Origin: CAYLZW01 sp964388085
GTDB lineage: Bacteria; Myxococcota; UBA727; CAYLZW01
DNA: 7,490 nucleotides
Assembly: GCA_964388085.1 (NCBI GenBank)
Contig: CAYLZW010000283.1
Location: forward strand, 1 to 7,490
Reading direction: 5' to 3'
The notes under the pieces were generated by a model that worked only from the letters and a program-made list of their open reading frames with translations, was not told where the DNA came from and did not search any database. The position numbers were made by a program, and so were the translations under genes. Shown piece after piece: positions 1 through 6,537 of this stretch. Numbering within the stretch: the first letter of the stretch is position 1; each line of letters starts with the position of its first letter.

Positions 1-374
1 TGCCCTACCTCGTCGACCTCACCCAGGGCGGCGCCGACTACAGCTTCGAGTGCATCGGCAACACAGACGTCATGCGCCAGGCGCTCGAGTGCTGTCACAA
101 GGGCTGGGGCCAATCGATCATCATCGGCGTCGCCGGCGCCGGGCAGGAGATCAAGACGCGGCCGTTCCAGCTCGTCACCGGCCGGGTCTGGAAGGGCTCC
201 GCGTTCGGCGGCGCGCGCGGCCGCACCGACGTGCCGAAGATCGTCGACTGGTACATGGAGGGGAAGATCAACATCGACGACCTCATCACGCACGTGATGC
301 CGCTCGAGGACATCAACGAGGGCTTCGCGCTCATGCACGCGGGCGAGAGCATCCGCGGCGTGGTGCGCTTCTGA
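1..374 (+). CDS. frmA: S-(hydroxymethyl)glutathione dehydrogenase / class III alcohol dehydrogenase, C-terminal part
   Basis: Partial gene; the 5' end lies before the window and the in-frame codons begin at base 3. The enzyme oxidises S-hydroxymethylglutathione, formed spontaneously from formaldehyde and glutathione, to S-formylglutathione using NAD. About 123 C-terminal residues are present; the family is usually about 370 long, so this is the last third, including the end of the Rossmann NAD-binding domain. The sequence shows the hallmark class III stretches GGADYSFECIGN, ALECCHKGWG, GVAGAGQEI and TRPFQLVTGRVWKGSAFGG, then the typical end ESIRGVVRF. The catalytic zinc ligands of the N-terminal domain lie outside the window. 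Its TGA overlaps the ATG of the S-formylglutathione hydrolase gene by one base, and that enzyme performs the next step. Family assignment is very secure; the symbol follows the E. coli name (adhC is also used). Confidence 0.96.
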   Translation, partial: PYLVDLTQGGADYSFECIGNTDVMRQALECCHKGWGQSIIIGVAGAGQEIKTRPFQLVTGRVWKGSAFGGARGRTDVPKIVDWYMEGKINIDDLITHVMPLEDINEGFALMHAGESIRGVVRF

Positions 375-1228
375 TGGCCGGCCTCGAGCTGCGCTCCGCG
401 TCGCGCTGCTTTGGCGGCTGGCAGCGCTTTTACACGCACGACTCCGTCGTCACGAAGACGCCCATGCGCTTCTCGGTCTACCTGCCGCCGCGGGCCGAGC
501 ACGAGCGCTGCCCGGTGCTCTGGTACCTCTCGGGCCTCACCTGCACCGAGGAGAACGTCGTCACCAAGTCGGGCTTTCAGCGGCGCGCGGCCGAGCGCGG
601 CCTCGTCGTCATCGCGCCCGACACGAGCCCGCGCGGCGCCGGCATCGAGGGGGAAGAGGACGACTGGGACTTCGGCACGGGCGCGGGCTTCTACGTCGAC
701 GCCACTGAGGCGCCGTGGTCTTCGCACTACCGCATGTTCAGCTACGTCACCGAGGAGCTACCGGCGCTCGTCGCCGCCGAGCTGCCCGTCGACGCCGAGC
801 GCCAGGGCATCAGCGGTCACTCCATGGGCGGACACGGCGCGCTCGTCGCCGGGCTGCGGCTGCCGGAGCGCTATCGCTCGCTGTCCGCGTTCGCGCCGAT
901 CGGGAACCCGAGCAAAGTGCCCTGGGGCGAGAAGGCGTTCACGGGCTACCTCGGGCACGAGCGCGCCGCCTGGGACGCCTACGACGCCGTGCGCTTGCTC
1001 GAGCAGGGCCGGCGCGCTCGGTCGGAGATCCTCGTCGATCAGGGCGCGGCCGACGGCTTCCTCACGGAGCAGCTGCAGCCCGAGCGCTTGCGCGCCGCCT
1101 GCGAGCGGAGCGGACAGCCGCTGACCTTGCGCCTGCAAGAGGGTTACGACCACAGCTACTACTTCGTGGCCAGCTTCATCGACGACCACATCGACTGGCA
1201 CGCGGATCGGCTGACCGCCGTGACGTGA
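374..1228 (+). CDS. fghA: S-formylglutathione hydrolase
   Basis: Cytosolic serine hydrolase of the esterase D family (also called FrmB) that cleaves S-formylglutathione to formate and glutathione, completing formaldehyde detoxification. The protein has 284 residues, the usual family length. Visible features: LSGLTCTEEN at 52-61 with the conserved Cys57; nucleophile elbow GHSMGGHGA with Ser150; Asp227 in VDQGAADGFL; His260 in GYDHSYYF. These form the expected Ser-Asp-His triad at nearly the same spacing as in human esterase D. The ATG start overlaps the upstream dehydrogenase stop (TGATG) and no strong Shine-Dalgarno is visible, so translation is probably coupled. The reading frame stays open further upstream over the dehydrogenase, but that part is a shadow because the dehydrogenase frame is the conserved one there. 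No key residue is missing. Confidence 0.96.
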   Translation: MAGLELRSASRCFGGWQRFYTHDSVVTKTPMRFSVYLPPRAEHERCPVLWYLSGLTCTEENVVTKSGFQRRAAERGLVVIAPDTSPRGAGIEGEEDDWDFGTGAGFYVDATEAPWSSHYRMFSYVTEELPALVAAELPVDAERQGISGHSMGGHGALVAGLRLPERYRSLSAFAPIGNPSKVPWGEKAFTGYLGHERAAWDAYDAVRLLEQGRRARSEILVDQGAADGFLTEQLQPERLRAACERSGQPLTLRLQEGYDHSYYFVASFIDDHIDWHADRLTAVT

Positions 1229-1243
1229 GGCGCTCGCGCGCGC

Positions 1244-1264
1244 CCCGGGGTGTGGTGCCTCGGG
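1244..1264 (+). terminator. Possible GC-rich hairpin between convergent genes
   Basis: The gap between the hydrolase stop and the convergent aminotransferase stop contains CCCGGGG (1244-1250), a 7-base loop TGTGGTG, and CCTCGGG (1258-1264). In the plus-strand transcript this pairs as seven base pairs with one G-U wobble; on the other strand the wobble becomes a mismatch. There is no U-run after it, so it is not a classic intrinsic terminator. Its exact fit between two convergent stop codons is the main reason to list it. In DNA this GC-rich a hairpin of this size can arise by chance. Confidence 0.35.
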
Positions 1265-2602
1265 TCAGGCAGCCTTGGTCACGACGTCGATGGCGCGCGC
1301 GAGCTTGTTCGTGATCTCGGCGACGTGCTGCTCCTCGAGCACGAAGGGCGGGCCCACCATGACGACGTCACCGCGCGCGCCGTCGGCGCAGCCTTGGGAG
1401 TAGTAGACGATGAGCCCGTCCTCGAAGGCGGCCTCGTGCACCTTCCAGGCGATATGGCGCGCGGGCTCGAAGGGCCGCTTGCTGCGCTTGTCCTCGACGA
1501 GCTCGATGCCACGAAAGAGCCCGTCGCCGCGGATGTCCCCGACGTGCGGGTGATCCGCGAGCGCCGCCTCGAGCGCGCTCGCGAGCACCTCGCCCATCTC
1601 TCGCGCGCGCTCGACGAGCCGCTCGCCCTGGAGCAAGCGCAAGGTGGCGAGCCCCGCCGCGGCGCCGACGGCGTGGTGGCTGAAGGTGCCGCCGTGGTTG
1701 AAGTCGCCGAGCTCCTCGCGGAGGAGCTCCACGTCGTCGTGCCGGGCGGCGACGAAGCCGAGCGGGAAGTAGCCGCCCGCCGTGCCCTTCGAGGCGACCA
1801 GCAGGTCCGGCTTCACGCCCCAGCGCTCGAGCGCCCACCAGCGGCCCGTCCGCCCGAGCCCGACGAGCACCTCGTCGGCGATGAGCAGCACGCCGTAGCG
1901 ATCGCAGATGGCGCGCACGCGCGGCCAGTACTCGTCATCGGGGACCGCCGCGCCGAGGCTGGCGCCGCTGATGGGCTCGGCGAGGAAGGCGGCCACGCGC
2001 TCGGGCCCCACCTCGAGGATCTTGTCCTCGAGCAGCTGCGCCATCTCGGCGCCGCTGCGCTCGTCGCGATAGGGGTACGGCGGCGCGATGTGAACGCCCC
2101 CCGTCATCATGTCGAGGTAGGGGGCGCGCAGGCCTGGCCGACCGGACGCGGCGAGCGCGCCGAGCGTCATGCCGTGGTAGCTCTGCGTGCGGCTGATGAC
2201 GACGTGACGCTCGCGTTGTCCGCGCGCGAGCTGGATCTGACGCGCCAGCTTGAGCGAGGCCTCGACCACCTCGCTGCCCGACGACAAGAGATAAAAGCGC
2301 GGGCGCTCGAGCGGCACGATCTCGGCGAGCGCGGCGCAATACTCCTCGATGGCCGACGTCGTGAACATCATGCCGTGCGCGTACGCCACCTGCGCGGCCT
2401 GCGCGGCCATCGCGTCCACGACCTCCCGTCGTCCATGTCCGACGTTCACCACGAGCGGACCGCCGGATCCGTCGAGGTAACGCCGGCCGTCCTCGTCGTA
2501 GAGGTAGACACCCTCGCCGCGGACCACGCGCGGACGCTGCCGCGCCATCTTGCGATAGAACACGCTGCCCTGAGGATGCCCGTAACGCATGGGCGCTAGC
2601 AT
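1265..2602 (-). CDS. PLP-dependent class III aminotransferase (omega-transaminase/BioA-like)
   Basis: A 445-residue fold-type I aminotransferase of class III (COG0160/COG0161), which moves an amino group from an amine or omega-amino acid to a 2-oxo acid. Seen: YLDGSGGPLVVNVGHG near 42-57; the phosphate-binding SSGSEVVEASLKLA (107-120); SYHGMT (141-146) with the aromatic residue that stacks on PLP; E209; IADEV with Asp243 for the pyridine nitrogen; Lys272 in SKGTAGGYFPLG as the Schiff-base lysine; and HGGTFSHH (303-310) for the phosphate of the partner subunit. All cofactor residues are present, so it should be active. Substrate cannot be read from sequence: omega-amino acid:pyruvate, DAPA or other transaminases of the group are possible. 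The ATG at 2602 is chosen because an AGGGG lies 7 bases upstream; the alternative ATG at 2590 has no such site. It follows the cyclase gene after 10 bases. Confidence 0.93.
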   Translation of the reverse strand: MLAPMRYGHPQGSVFYRKMARQRPRVVRGEGVYLYDEDGRRYLDGSGGPLVVNVGHGRREVVDAMAAQAAQVAYAHGMMFTTSAIEEYCAALAEIVPLERPRFYLLSSGSEVVEASLKLARQIQLARGQRERHVVISRTQSYHGMTLGALAASGRPGLRAPYLDMMTGGVHIAPPYPYRDERSGAEMAQLLEDKILEVGPERVAAFLAEPISGASLGAAVPDDEYWPRVRAICDRYGVLLIADEVLVGLGRTGRWWALERWGVKPDLLVASKGTAGGYFPLGFVAARHDDVELLREELGDFNHGGTFSHHAVGAAAGLATLRLLQGERLVERAREMGEVLASALEAALADHPHVGDIRGDGLFRGIELVEDKRSKRPFEPARHIAWKVHEAAFEDGLIVYYSQGCADGARGDVVMVGPPFVLEEQHVAEITNKLARAIDVVTKAA

Positions 2603-2609
2603 GCCACCG

Positions 2610-2614
2610 CCCCT
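2610..2614 (-). promoter_or_regulatory. Ribosome binding site of the aminotransferase gene, overlapping the cyclase stop
   Basis: On the minus strand the cyclase gene ends in TAG and runs straight into GGG, giving TAGGGGCGGTGGC before the aminotransferase ATG. AGGGG is a reasonable Shine-Dalgarno with a 7-base spacer. Two of its bases belong to the upstream stop codon, so ribosomes finishing the cyclase would sit on this site, which favours translational coupling. This also decides the start at 2602 over 2590. Confidence 0.6.
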
Positions 2615-4187
2615 ACGGGTGCTCCAGCGCGACGATGGGCGCCGTGGCCTCGTCGGGGGAGGCGTCGCTCCCGGGCGCGAGCGAGCGGACGCAGAAGAGC
2701 TCGGTGGGCCCTTTGCCCTTCAGCTCCTTCGGCCCGATGCACTCGGCCACGACCTCGCCGCCGCTGTGCGCGCGCGCCTCGGCGAGCACGGCGCCCGTCG
2801 TCAGCACCGTCCAGGCTTCGGCGACGCCACAGACCCGGCTCGCGACGTTGACCGTGTCGCCCAGCACGGTGAATTCGACCTGCCGGCGGTTGCCGAGGTT
2901 GCCGAGCACCAGCGGGCCCGTGTTGATGCCGATGCCCATCTCGAGGCGCTGGGCGCCGAACGCGCCGTCGTCGTTGGCGCGTCGCAGCTCGGCCTGCATG
3001 GCCTTGGCGCAGGCGAGGGCCCTGAGCGCGTGGTCGGGCTGCTCGAGCGGCGCGCCGAACACGACGAGGATGGCGTCGCCGACGAACTTGTTGATGTAGC
3101 CATCGTACCTCGCGATGGTCTCGATCATGCGCGACATGTAGGCGTTCAAGAGCGCGATGATCTCTTCGGGCGCGAGCTCCGCCGACATTGCCGTGAAGCC
3201 GCGCAGATCGCTGAACAGCACCGTCGCCACGCGCCGCTCGGGAGAGAGCATGCGGCCGCCTCGCTGGCGCACGCGATCGAGCACCACGGGCGAGACGTAG
3301 CGTCCGAAGGCGGTCTCGAGCAGCCGGCGCTCGCGCGCGTCCTCGAGCATCCGGTTGAAGCCGCGCTGCATATCGGCGACCTCGTCGTTGCCCGTCACGT
3401 CCACCGGCTGGTCGAGGTCGCCCGCGGCGACGCGCTCAAAGCCCTCCGCGAGCACGCCGAGGCCGCTGGTCGCGTTCTTGCCGAAGCGCCAGGCGAGCAG
3501 CAGGGTGAAGGGCAGCTCGAGGCCGACGATGCCCGCGACGCCGCCGACCAGGCTGCCGCCGTAGGCGTCGACGAAGGCCTGCACCTCGGAGATGGCGACG
3601 ACGTAGGCCTCGAGGTGTCCCTGCTCGATGGCCCAGGCGAGGACGCTCTTCGCCCACAGCCCGAGGGTGCCGAGCCAGAAGAAGCTGCCGAGGCTCGCGA
3701 ACAAGAGCAGCACCATGAGCCGCGTCGAGAGCGAGCGCAGGCGCCGCGTGGTGGCGTAGAGCACGTCCGCGACGCCGAGCCCGCCGAGCACGAGGGAGAC
3801 GGCGACGCCCACCGAGAGCAGCGCCGTGGACATCTCGACCACGCGGCCGATGACCGGCAGCGGAGCGGCGCTCACGGCCGCGAACAGCGCCGGGGAGAGC
3901 GCGAGTAACAGCAGCGCCACGACGCCGCGGGCGAGCCCCGAGCGAACGCGGCCGGGAACGACGCGTCCGATGGCTTGATCCACGCGGCGCGCGACGTCCC
4001 AGGCGACGAAGGGGATGGCGAGCGTGCCGAGGATCGTGAACAGCCACGTCCGCGTCGTCGCGCCCAGGATGGAGAAGCCGGCGAAGTACATGCCGGCGAG
4101 GTGGGCGCCGAGCAACGCGTAGCCCGAGGCGCGCAAGGCGAACGACAGGGAGGGTCCCGAAGGCTTCACGACGCCCGACGATGCCAC
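2613..4187 (-). CDS. Membrane adenylate cyclase: six-helix anchor, HAMP, class IIIb catalytic domain
   Basis: A 524-residue cyclase that makes cyclic AMP from ATP at the inner membrane. Six hydrophobic segments lie near residues 16-43, 46-64, 84-108, 119-145, 155-178 and 211-235, with no large periplasmic domain. A HAMP domain follows (about 236-290; LAEGFERVAAGDLDQPV ... GNDEVADMQRGFNRM), then the FGRYVSP linker at 294-300 and a class III cyclase domain to about 500. Metal-binding Asp327 (FSDLRGFT) and Asp371 (FVGD), Lys367 and Thr440 (EFTVLGD) at the adenine-recognition positions, and Asn447 and Arg451 (VNVASR) for the transition state are all present. Lys plus Thr marks class IIIb, whose studied members make cAMP and several respond to bicarbonate. 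The layout resembles mycobacterial six-helix HAMP cyclases such as Rv3645. The start is GTG at 4187 with only a weak GAGGG about 20 bases upstream. It lies 27 bases after the lipoprotein gene, in the same frame. Confidence 0.93.
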   Translation of the reverse strand: MASSGVVKPSGPSLSFALRASGYALLGAHLAGMYFAGFSILGATTRTWLFTILGTLAIPFVAWDVARRVDQAIGRVVPGRVRSGLARGVVALLLLALSPALFAAVSAAPLPVIGRVVEMSTALLSVGVAVSLVLGGLGVADVLYATTRRLRSLSTRLMVLLLFASLGSFFWLGTLGLWAKSVLAWAIEQGHLEAYVVAISEVQAFVDAYGGSLVGGVAGIVGLELPFTLLLAWRFGKNATSGLGVLAEGFERVAAGDLDQPVDVTGNDEVADMQRGFNRMLEDARERRLLETAFGRYVSPVVLDRVRQRGGRMLSPERRVATVLFSDLRGFTAMSAELAPEEIIALLNAYMSRMIETIARYDGYINKFVGDAILVVFGAPLEQPDHALRALACAKAMQAELRRANDDGAFGAQRLEMGIGINTGPLVLGNLGNRRQVEFTVLGDTVNVASRVCGVAEAWTVLTTGAVLAEARAHSGGEVVAECIGPKELKGKGPTELFCVRSLAPGSDASPDEATAPIVALEHP

Positions 4188-4214
4188 GTCAGCGTCGCGC
4201 CCGTCGCCCTCGGC

Positions 4215-5627
4215 TCAGCAGCCGGGGTTGTTGTTGCAGCCGGGCTGCTCACACGAGTTGCCGATGCCGTCGCCGTCGTTGTCGTTCTGGTTCTGGTTGT
4301 CGACGAAGGGGCAGTTGTCGCACGCGTCGCCGATGCCGTCGCCGTCGCTGTCCGTCTGGGCGGGGTCTTCGTCGTCGGGGCAGATGTCACAGGCGTCACC
4401 GACGCCGTCGCCGTCCGCGTCGGCCTGGTCGTCGTTGGCGACGTCGGGGCAGTTGTCGCAGGCGTCTCCGTGCCCGTCTCCGTCGCCGTCCTGCTGGCCG
4501 CTGTTCGCGACGGCCGGGCAATTGTCAGGCGGCGCGCTCGGGCTCGGGAGCAGCGTGCTCGGCAAAGGATCGCTGCTGCAGCGCCAGGCGGCACCTCCGA
4601 CGCTGACGCCATCGCCGTCGTCGTCCGCGTAGCTGAGCATCCACACCTGCTCGGCGCCGTCCGCGTCGTTGCAGTCGTAGCTCAGGGAGGCCTGCGCCGC
4701 GAAGCCGGCCGGCACGACGCCGCTGCCGCAGAAGTCGAGCAGCGGCCCGACGGTGAAATCGTCGTCGTCGTCGTCGCGGTAGGCGCTGGTCGGCGTGTGC
4801 AGGCCGCCTGTGAGATCATCGCAGTCGCTGCCGAGCGACGCCGCCGCGAAGCCGGCCGGCAAGCAGCCGCCGGTGCAGACGTCGAGCAAATCGCTGCTCG
4901 TGAAGCCGTCGTCATCGAGGTCCCGGTAGGCCTGTCGCCACTGCCAGACGGCGGCATTGTCGTCGTCACAGTCGTCGCCGAGCGCGCAGTAGAAGCCGTA
5001 GCCGTCGAGGTCTGCGTCGACGCAGGGATCGAGCGCGCCGCCGTCGTCGCCCCCGTCAGGCTGTCCCGCGTCCTCGAGCGCCGTCGCGGCGCCGGCGTCG
5101 GGCGCGGGCTCGAACGCGCACAGGGGATCGCTCGGCGGCAGCGTGTCCGGCTCGAGGCTGACGAAGCCGCCGTCGAAGGGCTCGAAGCCGCCGGCGTCGA
5201 TCATGGGCATGGGGCCCGCGTCGGCGTCGACGACGGGACCGGCGTCGTCCGCGCCCGCGTCGGTGTCACCCGCGTCGGTGCCGCCCGCGTCGGTGTCGCC
5301 CGCGTCGGCGTCGCCCGCGTCGGTGGTGGGCTCCCCTGCGTCCGGCTCGCCGGCGTCGGGTACAGGGTCGCCGGCGTCGACGCCCGCGTCTACCGGCGCT
5401 CGCGACACGCAGGTGCCGCTGGCGCACCGTTCGTCGGCGTCGCAGTCCTCGTCGACGGCGCACAGGGGCACGTTGCCTTCGGAGACGCACGCGCCCTCGA
5501 GGCAGAGGTAGCCGTCGAGACAAGGGTGGTCCTCGTCGCAGCGCAGGCCCTCGAGCTCGACGCTAAAGCAGCCGCCGATCAGCGGCAGCACGAGGCCAGC
5601 GATCAGCGAGCGCGGTACGGTGACCAT
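4215..5627 (-). CDS. Secreted lipoprotein with Cys-rich, Asp-Ala-Gly, MopE-like and thrombospondin type 3 repeats
   Basis: From ATG 5627 the protein has 470 residues. It begins with a short lipoprotein signal peptide: Arg6, a hydrophobic core, and lipobox LIGGC with Cys20 as the lipidated residue. Then come two Cys modules of identical spacing (Cys30/36/42/47 and Cys56/62/68/73, resembling Dickkopf_N-like hits seen in myxobacteria). A linker at 80-146 holds twelve Asp-Ala-Gly triplets. Three MopE-like metal-binding modules (PF11617 pattern) follow at 233-366, each starting Tyr-x-Asp-rich with PAGFA and DCDD or DCND in the first two. Four exact-length 23-residue thrombospondin type 3 repeats (DNCP...D.DGDGxGDAC) fill 368-459, then a tail ending CNNNPGC. 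Such repeats bind calcium, so an outer-membrane or surface, calcium-dependent protein is likely; its ligand is unknown. Other in-frame starts are GTG 5642, which has GGAG 9 bases upstream, and TTG 5681. The gene follows the DUF4272 gene and precedes the cyclase gene. Confidence 0.9.
   Translation of the reverse strand: MVTVPRSLIAGLVLPLIGGCFSVELEGLRCDEDHPCLDGYLCLEGACVSEGNVPLCAVDEDCDADERCASGTCVSRAPVDAGVDAGDPVPDAGEPDAGEPTTDAGDADAGDTDAGGTDAGDTDAGADDAGPVVDADAGPMPMIDAGGFEPFDGGFVSLEPDTLPPSDPLCAFEPAPDAGAATALEDAGQPDGGDDGGALDPCVDADLDGYGFYCALGDDCDDDNAAVWQWRQAYRDLDDDGFTSSDLLDVCTGGCLPAGFAAASLGSDCDDLTGGLHTPTSAYRDDDDDDFTVGPLLDFCGSGVVPAGFAAQASLSYDCNDADGAEQVWMLSYADDDGDGVSVGGAAWRCSSDPLPSTLLPSPSAPPDNCPAVANSGQQDGDGDGHGDACDNCPDVANDDQADADGDGVGDACDICPDDEDPAQTDSDGDGIGDACDNCPFVDNQNQNDNDGDGIGNSCEQPGCNNNPGC
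4251..4526 (-). repeat. Four tandem 69-base units coding thrombospondin type 3 repeats
   Basis: Four consecutive units of exactly 23 codons code DNCPAVAN..., DNCPDVAN..., DICPDDED... and DNCPFVDN..., each closing with a DGDGxG core and a Cys. Spacing is perfect, without insertion, but synonymous and non-synonymous differences show the copies are old rather than freshly duplicated. The Asp-rich DxDGDG loops and paired cysteines are the calcium-binding and disulfide positions of this family. Confidence 0.9.
4530..4931 (-). repeat. Three tandem MopE-like metal-binding modules, about 150 bases each
   Basis: Inside the lipoprotein, modules begin at Tyr234, Tyr283 and Tyr333, a period of 49 then 50 residues. 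Copies one and two share the order Asp-rich loop, LLD-x-C, PAGFAA, then DCDD or DCND. The third keeps the DDDGDG loop but has a degenerate second half leading into the thrombospondin repeats. A half module (DADLDGYGFYCALGDDCDDD) lies just before the first. The pattern fits PF11617 (putative metal-binding motif, MopE). Confidence 0.75.
5254..5328 (-). repeat. Five 15-base tandem repeats in the Asp-Ala-Gly linker
   Basis: Five adjacent copies of CCCGCGTCGGTGTCG (plus-strand reading) differ at only one to three positions. On the coding strand each copy gives five residues of the DAGDT/DAGGT type. The unit is a multiple of three, so gain or loss of copies would lengthen or shorten the linker without shifting the frame. 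The linker as a whole (about 5211-5393) is less regular outside these five copies. Confidence 0.85.
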
Positions 5628-5693
5628 GCCGCAGGCTAGCACGGGCTCCGGCTCCCATGCCGTCGCGGCCCGCTGTCGCAACAGCGCTCGTCG

Positions 5694-6524
5694 TCACAGC
5701 TCGGCGGGGGCGTCCCAGGGGCCGCGGCCACACAGCCACTCGGCGGCGCGCCCGCGCTCGAGCGCGACGGCGGCGAGCGTGCGCAAAGTAGCGTCGTCGA
5801 CGCCGGCGTACGGGCGCCCATCGACGTCGAAGTCACCCTGCGCGACGACGATCAGGCCCGCCTTGGCGGCGTTGATGGCCGCCCGCGCGACGAGGCCCTC
5901 GAAGGGCTCTCCCGTGGCTGGGCTCACCCCGGCGCGATGAAGCAGCTCCGTCTTGGCGCGCCAACGCCAGACGCCCGCGGCCCGTCGCAGGCGATCGAGC
6001 TCGTCGCTGGGCCGCTGTCGCGCGCCGGCGAGCACGTCTCCCGCGGCGCGCAAGAACGGCATGGCGCCGAGCACCTCGTCGGAGGGAGCCGCCGCGGAGA
6101 ACGGCGGCAAGCGCGGCAGGCGGCTCGCGTTCCACAGCAGCACCGCGAGGCCCTCGATGCGCCAGACCGCGGCCTGCATGTCGTCGTGCGACCACTCGCC
6201 CCACTTGGCGCGCATGAGGATGGACTCTTCGCGGGTGAGCAGCGGGTCGAGGCGCTCGTGCACGAGCCAGTTCTCGAGGCGCTCCAGGGTCTTCGTCCAG
6301 TCGCTCGCGCGCGCAGGGTTCGCCTCGAGCTGCTCCTCGATCTGCGCGCGCACCAGCACACCGAGGACGCACTGAGCGCGGCGGACGATGTCGTCGAGCG
6401 TGGGCGGCGGCATACGGCGCAGCATGCCGGTGTGGTCTCGTCGCGCAAGCGGCTTGCGCAAGGGCGTGCGTTGCAGCGGCGGGCGGAGGGAGGGGCGGGA
6501 CAAGGGCGGTGCGCTCGGCGGCAT
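5694..6524 (-). CDS. DUF4272 domain protein
   Basis: A 276-residue protein from ATG 6524. Function is unknown; DUF4272 proteins are soluble helical proteins common in myxobacteria and other bacteria. The domain covers about residues 44-270. Matching features: a first helix LDDIVRRAQCVLGVLVRAQIEE; the Trp-rich middle WGEWSHDDMQAAVWRIEGLAVLLWNAS; ELDRLRRAAGVWRWRAKTE; and the conserved end GDFDVDGRPYAGV ... ERGRAAEWLCGRGPW. No signal peptide or membrane segment is seen. The first 35 residues are Pro-, Arg- and Leu-rich and probably disordered. The ATG at 6524 has GGAGAG 7 bases upstream; a second ATG at 6542, directly after an in-frame TAG, would add six residues but has only a weak site. The gene is the first of four on this strand, 66 bases before the lipoprotein ATG. 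Confidence 0.85.
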   Translation of the reverse strand: MPPSAPPLSRPSLRPPLQRTPLRKPLARRDHTGMLRRMPPPTLDDIVRRAQCVLGVLVRAQIEEQLEANPARASDWTKTLERLENWLVHERLDPLLTREESILMRAKWGEWSHDDMQAAVWRIEGLAVLLWNASRLPRLPPFSAAAPSDEVLGAMPFLRAAGDVLAGARQRPSDELDRLRRAAGVWRWRAKTELLHRAGVSPATGEPFEGLVARAAINAAKAGLIVVAQGDFDVDGRPYAGVDDATLRTLAAVALERGRAAEWLCGRGPWDAPAEL

Positions 6525-6531
6525 GAGGAAG

Positions 6532-6537
6532 CTCTCC
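6532..6537 (-). promoter_or_regulatory. Ribosome binding site favouring the second ATG of the DUF4272 gene
   Basis: GGAGAG on the minus strand lies 7 bases before the ATG at 6524. It is inside the six extra codons that a start at 6542 would add. The ATG at 6542 is preceded only by CCAGGCCCTAG, a poorer match. The site therefore supports 6524 as the start. Confidence 0.5.

Noticed and set aside
1250..2599. Open frame of 449 codons on the plus strand opposite the aminotransferase
   Set aside because: The aminotransferase frame has all family motifs. The opposite frame has no recognisable domain and mirrors the G/C-biased codons, a usual artefact in DNA this GC-rich.
2589..3908. Open frame of 439 codons on the plus strand opposite the cyclase, rich in Glu, Ala, Arg and His
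   Set aside because: It is antisense to a gene with a complete catalytic residue set, and its composition is what reversed G/C-rich codons give.
4166..4612. Thr/Ala-rich frame on the minus strand that looks like a mucin-like repeat protein
   Set aside because: It is the shifted frame of the four thrombospondin repeats; the true frame has conserved Cys and DGDG motifs at a 23-residue period.
3975..5639. Open frame of 554 codons on the plus strand with repeated Val-Gly-Ala-Arg motifs
   Set aside because: The apparent repeats are the antisense of the lipoprotein's Asp-Ala-Gly and thrombospondin repeats. The lipoprotein frame has a lipobox and known domains.
5628..5681. TTG at 5681 as the start of the lipoprotein, giving 488 residues
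   Set aside because: It has no ribosome site and would bury the signal peptide behind an 18-residue polar leader. ATG 5627 or GTG 5642 gives a proper lipoprotein signal.
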